The notes beneath the pieces are model-generated. The model had not been told where the DNA came from. It made no database searches and was given only the letters and a program-made list of their open reading frames with translations. From the NCBI GenBank assembly GCA_964466745.1, contig CAYXOX010000109.1, positions 1 through 10,861 on the forward strand: 10,861 nucleotides of DNA. The letters are read 5' to 3'. The stretch is from CAYXOX01 sp964466745. Its GTDB lineage: Bacteria; Pseudomonadota; Alphaproteobacteria; Rhodobacterales; Rhodobacteraceae. The translations under genes were made by a program, and so were the position numbers. This document shows, piece by piece, positions 6,295-10,861 of the stretch (position 1 is its first letter; the number at the start of each line of letters is the position of its first letter).

Positions 6295-7221
6295 TCAGAC
6301 GCCGAGGCACCAGCGCAGCACGGCCTTCTGCGCGTGCAGGCGGTTCTCGGCCTCGTCGAAGATCACCGAGCGCGGCCCGTCTAGCACCTCGGCGGTGGCC
6401 TCCTCGCCGCGGTGCGCGGGAAGGCAGTGCATGAAGAGGGCGTCGGGCGCGGCCCTTTCGAGCAGCTCCGCGGTGACCTGGTAGGGCGCGAGCATGTTGT
6501 GCCGGCGCTCGCGGTTCTCCTGGCTGTCGTGCATGGAAAACCAGGTGTCCGTGACGACGAGATCGGCGCCGGCGAAGGCGGCGGCGGGATCGCGCTCGAG
6601 GGTGATCGCGGCGCCCTTGCCCCGGGCGAAGGCCACCGCGCGGGGGTCCGGGTCGAGCGCCTCGGGCCCGGTGAAGGTGAGATCGAAGCCGAACTGCCCG
6701 GCGGCGTGGATCAGCGAGGCGCAGACATTGCAGCCGTCCCCGGCCCAGACCACCTTGCGCCCGGCGATGGGGCCGCGATGCTCCTCGTAGGTGAGCACGT
6801 CGGCCATGATCTGGCAGGGATGGCTCTCGTTGGTCAGCCCGTTGATGACCGGAACGCTGGCATGCTCGGCCAGCTCGTGCAGCTTCGCTTCCTCGAAGGT
6901 GCGGATCATGATGAGATCCACGTAGCGCGAGAGCACGCGCGCGGTGTCGGCGATGGTCTCGCCCTTGCCGAGCTGCATCTCGGAGCCCGAAAGCACCAGC
7001 ACCTCGCCGCCCAGCTGACGCACGCCGATGTCGAAGCTCACGCGGGTGCGGGTGGACGGCTTCTCGAACACCAGCGCCACCGCGCGGCCTGCCAGCGGGA
7101 TCTCGTCGTCGGGGGCGCCGCGCGGCCGGCCGGCGCGGGCCGATTTCATCGCCGCGGCATGATCGACCATCGCGCGCAGTTCCGCGGCGGGGGTGGTGTG
7201 CAGATCGAGGAAATGGGGCAT
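6295..7221 (-). CDS. argF: Ornithine carbamoyltransferase
   Basis: This enzyme transfers the carbamoyl group from carbamoyl phosphate to ornithine, giving citrulline in arginine biosynthesis (cytoplasm, usually a trimer). All diagnostic motifs are present in 308 aa: carbamoyl-phosphate-binding STRTR at 56-60, HPCQ at 134-137, the ornithine-binding DTWFSM at 225-230 (DxxxSM), and the catalytic HCLPAHRGEE at 265-274. The length is normal. The frame is open upstream to 7338, but that extension translates the G/C hairpin and repeat element and has no family similarity. The ATG at 7221, giving MPHFLDLHTT, is the standard start. The ribosome-binding site is weak (AGAGAC). A 10-bp hairpin ends 23 nt before the start codon, and the GNAT gene lies 97 nt upstream. 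Confidence 0.97.
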   Translation of the reverse strand: MPHFLDLHTTPAAELRAMVDHAAAMKSARAGRPRGAPDDEIPLAGRAVALVFEKPSTRTRVSFDIGVRQLGGEVLVLSGSEMQLGKGETIADTARVLSRYVDLIMIRTFEEAKLHELAEHASVPVINGLTNESHPCQIMADVLTYEEHRGPIAGRKVVWAGDGCNVCASLIHAAGQFGFDLTFTGPEALDPDPRAVAFARGKGAAITLERDPAAAFAGADLVVTDTWFSMHDSQENRERRHNMLAPYQVTAELLERAAPDALFMHCLPAHRGEEATAEVLDGPRSVIFDEAENRLHAQKAVLRWCLGV

Positions 7222-7244
7222 GTCCGGTGTCTCTGGTTGCGGAT

Positions 7245-7270
7245 GTCCGGGGGGGGCCTGCCCCCCGGAC
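7245..7270 (-). promoter_or_regulatory. G/C stem-loop in the argF leader
   Basis: A perfect 10-bp inverted repeat pairs GTCCGGGGGG (7245-7254) with CCCCCCGGAC (7261-7270) around a 6-nt loop. It falls between the GNAT stop and the argF ATG, 23 nt before the latter, directly 3' (minus strand) of a repeat motif at 7271-7290. It may terminate or pause transcription, or stabilise the processed argD-GNAT mRNA. If it terminates efficiently, argF would need its own promoter, which I cannot see. Pairing is observed; function is inferred. Confidence 0.5.
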
Positions 7271-7290
7271 CCCCCGGAGTATTTCGGCCA
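7271..7290 (-). repeat. Intergenic repeat, copy 1 (TGGCSGAAATACTCCGGGGG)
   Basis: Minus-strand TGGCCGAAATACTCCGGGGG matches copy 2 at 10365-10384 with a single mismatch over 20 nt. It lies 28 nt past the GNAT stop codon in the sense direction and is followed at once by a G/C stem-loop. Similar AAATACTCCGGGGG words recur in Rhodobacteraceae intergenic DNA as far as I recall, which suggests a dispersed family. Confidence 0.65.
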
Positions 7291-7318
7291 GGTGAGGGGG
7301 CCGGGACGCAGGCCGGGT

Positions 7319-7849
7319 TCAGGGCGCGTGTCTCGCACCGGGCGGCGGGGAGAAACGCATCACGAGCACCGGGTCGCCGTCTTCGCAGGGGCATTCGCGC
7401 AGCGGGCGGAACCCGGCGCGGGTGTAGGCCGCCACGGCGCGGCTGTTGGCGGGATCGGGATCGGTGAGCACCGACGGCGCGCCGGACGCGACAAGCTCGA
7501 GCGCGCGCTGGCGCATGTAGCGCGCGGCGTGCCCGCGCCCGTGGAAGGCCGGATCGCCGAGGAAGGTATCGATCGCGCGTGCGCCGGCGGCTTCGCCGGC
7601 GTACTGGGGCATCGACCAGTGGTGGGCAGGGTAGTCCTGCACGTAGGCGAAGGGCGTGTCTCCGAGGCAGACGAGGCGCATGTCGGTCGGCCCGGCGGCG
7701 AGATCTTCCTCCATGAGCGCGATCTCGGCGTCGGGATCGCCCCACCAGCCGCCGATGTGCGGCAGGCCGAGCCAGCTGCGCAGAAGCGGGAAATCGTCTC
7801 GGGTGACGGTCCGGAACCCGTAGCGGGGTGCCGTTTCATGCGGGCACAT
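7319..7849 (-). CDS. GNAT-family N-acetyltransferase (AAC(6')-like)
   Basis: This 176-aa acetyl-CoA-dependent acetyltransferase is related in layout to aminoglycoside 6'-N-acetyltransferases (Acetyltransf_8 type). Shared landmarks are WWGDPDAEI near residues 35-43, AYVQDYPAHHW (68-78), RAIDTFLGDPAFHGRGHAAR (91-110) with the acetyl-CoA-binding HGRGHA loop, and TDPDPANSRAVAAYTRAGF (129-147). Such proteins in environmental alphaproteobacteria need not act on antibiotics, so resistance should not be assumed. The ATG start lies inside the end of argD: the two genes overlap by 14 nt, a pattern typical of translational coupling. It is followed 97 nt on by argF. Its placement inside the arginine genes hints at a metabolic amine substrate, but nothing in the sequence identifies it. 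Confidence 0.85.
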   Translation of the reverse strand: MCPHETAPRYGFRTVTRDDFPLLRSWLGLPHIGGWWGDPDAEIALMEEDLAAGPTDMRLVCLGDTPFAYVQDYPAHHWSMPQYAGEAAGARAIDTFLGDPAFHGRGHAARYMRQRALELVASGAPSVLTDPDPANSRAVAAYTRAGFRPLRECPCEDGDPVLVMRFSPPPGARHAP

Positions 7850-9020
7850 CGGCGGTGACCCGGGCGGCGGCGCGGTCGAGGCGGGCGCCGGCTTCGGAGA
7901 TTTCCGCGTCGGTGACCGTCAGCGGCGGCAGCAGGCGCACGACATTGTCGCCGCCGGGCACGGTGAGAATCCGCTCCTCGTGGCCCGCCGCCACGACCCG
8001 GGCGTTGGGCACACGGCACTTCAGGCCGAGCATGAGCCCGTTTCCGCGCACCTGCTCGAACACCGCGGGATGCCCCGCCACCAGCCCCTCGAGCCGCTGG
8101 CGCAGGGTGCCCGCGCGGCTGCGAACGCCTTCCAGAAACGCCGGATCGGCGATGTGGTCCAGCACGGCGAGGCCGACCGCGCACCCCAATGGGTTGCCGC
8201 CGTAGGTGGACCCGTGGCTGCCGGCCGTCATCGCCGCCGCGGCGTGCTCGGTGGCCAGAACCGCGCCCAGGGGGAAGCCGCCCCCGATCCCCTTGGCGAC
8301 CATCATCACGTCCGGCGCGATTCCGGCCCATTCGTGGGCGAAGAGCCGGCCGGTCCTCCCCATGCCGCACTGGACCTCGTCGAGGATCAGCAGCGCACCG
8401 GTCTCGTCGCAGAGATCGCGCAGGCCCTTCAGGCAGGCGTCGGGCAGGGGCCGGATGCCGCCCTCGCCCTGGATCGGCTCGATCAGGACCGCGGCCGTGC
8501 GCCCGGTCACCGCGCGCCGCAGCGCCTCGTGATCGCCCCAGGGCAGGTGGGTGAAGCCGGGCAGGAGCGGGCCGAACCCCTCGGTCAGCTTGGCCGAGCC
8601 CGCGGCCGCGATGCCTGCCGAGGAGCGCCCGTGGAAGGAGCCCTCGAAGGCGACGATTTCGGTGCGGTCGGGTTGGCCGGCGGCGAACCAGTGCCGCCGG
8701 GCCATCTTTACGGCCAGCTCGCAGGCCTCGGTGCCGGAATTCGTGAAGAAGACGGTGTCCGCGAAGGTCTCCTCCACCAGCCGCTCGGCCAGCCTGCGCT
8801 GAACGGGGATCTCGTAGAGGTTGGAGGTGTGCCAGAGCCTGCCGGCCTGCTCGGTCAGGGCCGCCACCAGCGCCGGGTGCGCGTGGCCGAGGGAGCATAC
8901 GGCGATCCCGGCGCCGAAATCGAGAAACCGGCGCCCGTCCTCAGTGACGAGCCAACTACCCTCCCCCTTGACGAAGGAAAGCTTGCTGCGGGCATAGACC
9001 GGAAGAAGGGCGGGGATCAT
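7836..9020 (-). CDS. argD: Acetylornithine aminotransferase (aspartate aminotransferase family, class III)
   Basis: This PLP-dependent class III aminotransferase interconverts N-acetylglutamate semialdehyde and N-acetylornithine in arginine biosynthesis; many ArgD enzymes also serve lysine synthesis as succinyl-diaminopimelate aminotransferase. It has 394 aa, the usual length. Visible motifs are NSGTEA (94-99, phosphate/PLP pocket), EGSFHGR (126-132), EPIQGEGGI (181-189), LDEVQCGMGRTG (213-224, with Asp214 contacting the PLP ring nitrogen) and VAKGIGGGFPLGA (241-253, with Lys243 as the Schiff-base lysine). I chose the ATG at 9020 (MIPALLPVYARS), which matches the family start. In-frame ATGs at 9053 and 9092 would add unrelated residues and lie upstream of or at the probable transcription start. 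The GNAT gene overlaps its 3' end by 14 nt, and argF is further downstream. Confidence 0.95.
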   Translation of the reverse strand: MIPALLPVYARSKLSFVKGEGSWLVTEDGRRFLDFGAGIAVCSLGHAHPALVAALTEQAGRLWHTSNLYEIPVQRRLAERLVEETFADTVFFTNSGTEACELAVKMARRHWFAAGQPDRTEIVAFEGSFHGRSSAGIAAAGSAKLTEGFGPLLPGFTHLPWGDHEALRRAVTGRTAAVLIEPIQGEGGIRPLPDACLKGLRDLCDETGALLILDEVQCGMGRTGRLFAHEWAGIAPDVMMVAKGIGGGFPLGAVLATEHAAAAMTAGSHGSTYGGNPLGCAVGLAVLDHIADPAFLEGVRSRAGTLRQRLEGLVAGHPAVFEQVRGNGLMLGLKCRVPNARVVAAGHEERILTVPGGDNVVRLLPPLTVTDAEISEAGARLDRAAARVTADVPA

Positions 9021-9346
9021 GGCAACGCTCGGGTAGATGGGCGCCTGACACATGCGCGGCCCAGAGGTGCCAGCGCCGGCGCGTGCTGTCAATGAAGGGC
9101 GACGGTCGCACCGGCGCGGCTACGCAGCTGCGGAGGTCAGGCGCGCGCGGTGCCGGGACGGTATCGTCGGAGCGTCATGAGGCGCGGATAACACGCCCTC
9201 GGGCGGCCGGAAAGGGGGAGGGCGCGCCCGCGGAGGGTTGCGTGGCGGTGTGCGCACCGTGCCCTGCGGGACGGTCGGTCGCCGGAGCGCCACCGGCGGC
9301 CCACGCCGCCGCTTGCCAGCCCGTCCGCGGGGTGCGATGGCGGGCC
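9021..9346. other. Divergent intergenic region between argD and the transporter gene
   Basis: About 326 nt separate the two divergent starts. The frame of the transporter gene stays open back to 9083, but that part is Arg/Ala/Pro-rich with no membrane segment or family similarity, so I treat it as non-coding. The argD-proximal part has a promoter candidate at 9064-9092. I see no convincing promoter for the plus-strand gene. Confidence 0.5.
9064..9092 (-). promoter_or_regulatory. Candidate sigma-70-type promoter of argD
   Basis: A perfect -35 hexamer TTGACA (minus strand, 9092-9087) is followed after 17 nt by CACCTC (9069-9064) at the -10 position. The -10 is a poor TATAAT match, as is common in GC-rich alphaproteobacteria. 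Transcription would begin near 9057, giving a leader of about 36 nt to the ATG at 9020. The spacer contains the 10-bp palindrome GCGCCGGCGC (9073-9082), which could be an operator half or chance. Confidence 0.4.
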
Positions 9347-10282
9347 ATGGCGCTCGTTCCCTTCAAGCCGGCCCTGCCGGCGCCCGGGCTTGCGGCGGGG
9401 CTCATGCTGGCCTCGACCGCGTTCATCGCGGCCACCACGCTCCTTGCCAAGGCGCTGGGGACCGCGACCCTCGGGCCGCCGCTGCACCCGCTGCAGGTCG
9501 CCCACGGGCGGTTCCTCTTCGCCTTCCTCGGGTTCGCCGCTGCGGCCTCGCTGCTGCGGCCCGCCATCGGGCGGCCGCACTGGCGCCTGCACGTGGCGAG
9601 GACGGTGTGCGGCTTCACCGGCGTTTCGCTGCTCTTCGCGGCGGCGGCGCGGGCGCCGCTCTCGGATGCCACCGCGATCAGCTTTCTCAACCCGGTCTTC
9701 GCGATGCTGCTGGCGATCCCCCTTCTCGGCGAGCGCGTCGGGCCCTGGCGATGGGCGGCGGCAGCCATCGCCCTTGCCGGGGCGCTCGTGCTGCTGCGTC
9801 CGGGCGGCGCTGCGCTGGCGGTGGGGGCGCTCCTGGCCCTCGGAGCCGCCCTCGCGCTCGGCCTCGAGGTGATCTTCCTGAAACGGCTCGCCGGGCTCGA
9901 ACGGCCCTTCCAGCTGCTCCTCGTGAACAACCTGATCGGGCTCGGCATCGCCAGTGTTGCGGTGCTGGCGGTCTGGCAAGCGCCCACAACCGGCCAGTGG
10001 GCGGCGCTGATCGGGGTCGGTCTGGCCATGGCTGTCGCGCAGAGCTGCTTTCTGAACGCCGTCGCCCGTGCCGACGCGAGCTTCGTGGTGCCGTTCAGCT
10101 ACGCCACGCTGGTGTGGGCCGCGGCCTATGACGCGGCCGTCTTCGGGGTCCTGCCGGACGCGGTGAGCTGGGCGGGAGCCGGGATGATCCTCGGCGGGGC
10201 GGCCCTGCTGGCCTGGCGAGAGGCCGGCCGTGCCCGCCCGCCGCGCGCCGATCCCGGCCCCGGCCCGGGCGCCGCCGGCTAG
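9347..10282 (+). CDS. EamA/DMT superfamily transporter
   Basis: This 311-aa inner-membrane protein is of the drug/metabolite transporter type, with two tandem EamA repeats (about residues 17-150 and 158-290) and about ten membrane helices. The first repeat ends in the characteristic DATAISFLNPVFAMLLAIPL segment (107-126), followed by LGERVGPWRW and then an ALVLLRPGG helix end. The second contains VVPFSYATLVWAAAYDAAVFG (about 247-267). A short Arg/Pro/Gly-rich tail follows the last helix. Substrates in this superfamily range from amino acids and S-adenosylmethionine to purines and drugs, and the sequence does not decide. I chose the ATG at 9347; an in-frame GTG at 9332 would add five residues. 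It is the only plus-strand gene here, divergent from argD and convergent with ppk1, so it is probably transcribed alone. Confidence 0.88.
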   Translation: MALVPFKPALPAPGLAAGLMLASTAFIAATTLLAKALGTATLGPPLHPLQVAHGRFLFAFLGFAAAASLLRPAIGRPHWRLHVARTVCGFTGVSLLFAAAARAPLSDATAISFLNPVFAMLLAIPLLGERVGPWRWAAAAIALAGALVLLRPGGAALAVGALLALGAALALGLEVIFLKRLAGLERPFQLLLVNNLIGLGIASVAVLAVWQAPTTGQWAALIGVGLAMAVAQSCFLNAVARADASFVVPFSYATLVWAAAYDAAVFGVLPDAVSWAGAGMILGGAALLAWREAGRARPPRADPGPGPGAAG

Positions 10283-10364
10283 CCGCAGGTGCCGCGCAGC
10301 GCCCGCGACGGTGTACCGACCCCCGCGCCCCCCGCGCCGCGCCGCCGGCCCCGGTCTTTCATCT

Positions 10365-10384
10365 TGGCGGAAATACTCCGGGGG
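10365..10384 (+). repeat. Intergenic repeat, copy 2 (TGGCSGAAATACTCCGGGGG)
   Basis: TGGCGGAAATACTCCGGGGG on the plus strand differs from copy 1 (7271-7290, minus strand) at one of 20 positions. It is preceded by TTTCATCT. It lies 82 nt past the transporter stop in the sense direction and, like copy 1, is followed by a GC-rich stem-loop. Confidence 0.65.
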
Positions 10385-10392
10385 GAGGGCAC

Positions 10393-10422
10393 GGCTCCGC
10401 CGGGCCCGCAGTGGGCGGAGCC
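10393..10422 (+). terminator. 9-bp stem-loop after the transporter gene, candidate terminator
   Basis: GGCTCCGCC (10393-10401) pairs perfectly with GGCGGAGCC (10414-10422) around a 12-nt loop, just 3' of repeat copy 2. No U-tract follows. Its location between convergent genes supports a 3'-end role for the plus-strand transcript, or for both. Confidence 0.45.
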
Positions 10423-10501
10423 CCCGTTGCCGCATCCGGCTCGCGGGGGGCCGCCGACGCAACCTGCTGCAACGCCCTGCAAGCGGCCGGCCCGGGCTGC
10501 A

Positions 10502-10523
10502 CCCGGCGCACCCCCGTGCCGGG
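10502..10523 (-). terminator. Stem-loop downstream of ppk1, possible terminator
   Basis: CCCGGC (10502-10507) pairs with GCCGGG (10518-10523), with possible extra GCAC/GTGC pairing inside the loop. It starts 43 nt beyond the ppk1 stop codon. There is no U-tract; assigned on position only. Confidence 0.3.
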
Positions 10524-10565
10524 CAACGAGCAGGTCCCCCGACCGCCCGCAGGCCGGGGAGCCTG

Positions 10566-10861
10566 TCAGCCCGGCGCGTGGGAGAGGTCGGGCACGTCGC
10601 CGGCGCCCGCCGAGCCCCGCCCGGAGAGCGAGGGGTTTTCCATGAAGAAGCGATGGCAGTTGAACCCGTAGCCGCCCTCGGGCACCGGGGCACGCAGGAA
10701 GCTGCCGTCCGAGGCCATCACCCAGCTCTGGGCGGTATCGGCCATGTTGGCCGCCATGATCTGGCCGACGATCTGCGCCTTCACCGTGGGGTTGTGGCAC
10801 TCCACCAGCGTTTCGACACGGCGGTTGAGGTTGCGCCCCATCCAGTCGGCCGAGGAAATGA
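10566..10861 (-). CDS. ppk1: Polyphosphate kinase Ppk1, C-terminal fragment (cut by window edge)
   Basis: The visible 97 codons are the C-terminal end of polyphosphate kinase 1, which polymerises the gamma-phosphate of ATP into inorganic polyphosphate. Recognisable are SSADWMGRNLNRRVE at the window edge, the NPTVKAQIVGQIMAANMAD segment, and the closing GFNCHRFFMENPSLSGRG before a short tail ending in DVPDLSHAPG. Reading continues past the ATG at 10841 to the window end (ISSADW in frame), so that Met is internal and the gene starts outside. The active-site histidines lie further upstream and cannot be checked. The gene converges on the DMT transporter gene. Confidence 0.95.
   Translation of the reverse strand, partial: ISSADWMGRNLNRRVETLVECHNPTVKAQIVGQIMAANMADTAQSWVMASDGSFLRAPVPEGGYGFNCHRFFMENPSLSGRGSAGAGDVPDLSHAPG

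Larger units (their letters stand above)
10283..10565. other. Convergent intergenic region between the transporter gene and ppk1
   Basis: I see no gene here. It holds repeat copy 2 (10365-10384), a 9-bp stem-loop at 10393-10422 and a smaller one at 10502-10523. All are placed where the two converging transcripts should end. Confidence 0.5.

Noticed and set aside
7222..7338. 39-residue N-terminal extension of ArgF
   Set aside because: The extension would translate the G/C hairpin and repeat element. ArgF proteins normally begin at the Met encoded at 7221.
6412..7467. 351-aa plus-strand open frame antisense to argF
   Set aside because: argF has all catalytic motifs; this frame is its mirror and lacks any.
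7319..7849. Call as an aminoglycoside-resistance gene
   Set aside because: The resemblance to AAC(6') is at motif level only. The context is arginine biosynthesis with no mobile-element or resistance-cassette features.
7980..9095. 371-aa plus-strand open frame antisense to argD
   Set aside because: argD is unambiguous from its PLP motifs. The antisense frame has no recognisable domain.
9137..10693. 518-aa minus-strand open frame across the DMT transporter gene and the intergenic region
   Set aside because: It is a low-complexity shadow frame, while the plus-strand frame has ten membrane helices and EamA repeats.
1..10861. CRISPR array, tRNA, rRNA, insertion sequence or prophage
   Set aside because: I saw no regularly spaced repeats, no tRNA arm patterns, no transposase motifs and no terminal inverted repeats with target duplications.

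Overview
The window comes from a very GC-rich bacterial chromosome. The best fit is an alphaproteobacterium of the Rhodobacterales/Rhodobacteraceae type. This rests on the family-level look of the ArgD, ArgF, XpaC, TelA and DUF2927 proteins, the argD-argF arrangement, and an intergenic GAAATACTCCGGGGG-type repeat that I associate with that group. This is recognition from memory, not a database result. No insertion sequence, phage gene, CRISPR array, tRNA or rRNA is visible, so it reads as core or near-core chromosome.

Layout, left to right. Positions 1-140 are a non-coding tail with a strong two-tier inverted repeat. From 4955 down to 141 lies a compact minus-strand cluster, read from right to left: a small membrane protein (65 aa, or 28 aa from a strong internal start), an XpaC-family membrane protein, a TelA-family (toxic-anion resistance) coiled-coil protein, a DUF2927 lipoprotein and an LctP/LldP-type permease. 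Its junctions are a 1-nt overlap and gaps of 56, 6 and 5 nt, so it is probably one operon. XpaC and TelA are long-standing neighbours (xpaC-yaaN in Bacillus subtilis); their biochemical role is unsettled. A roughly 375-nt gene-free stretch (4956-5331) separates it from rluB.

The next minus-strand block, also read right to left, is argD (acetylornithine aminotransferase), a GNAT acetyltransferase of AAC(6')-like type that overlaps argD by 14 nt, argF (ornithine carbamoyltransferase), and rluB (23S rRNA pseudouridine synthase) after a 111-nt gap. ArgD and ArgF carry out successive parts of arginine biosynthesis. The GNAT between them has no known role there. A G/C hairpin and the repeat lie between the GNAT gene and argF.

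A 326-nt divergent region (9021-9346) carries a plausible argD promoter. It leads to the only plus-strand gene, an EamA/DMT-family transporter. A convergent gap (10283-10565) holds a second copy of the repeat plus hairpins. The window ends in the C-terminus of polyphosphate kinase Ppk1 on the minus strand, cut by the right edge.

The points most worth a second look are the XpaC-TelA-DUF2927-permease operon with its nested micro-ORF, the GNAT translationally coupled to argD, and the paired repeat/hairpin elements downstream of genes. I did not find a clearly new defence or mobile system.
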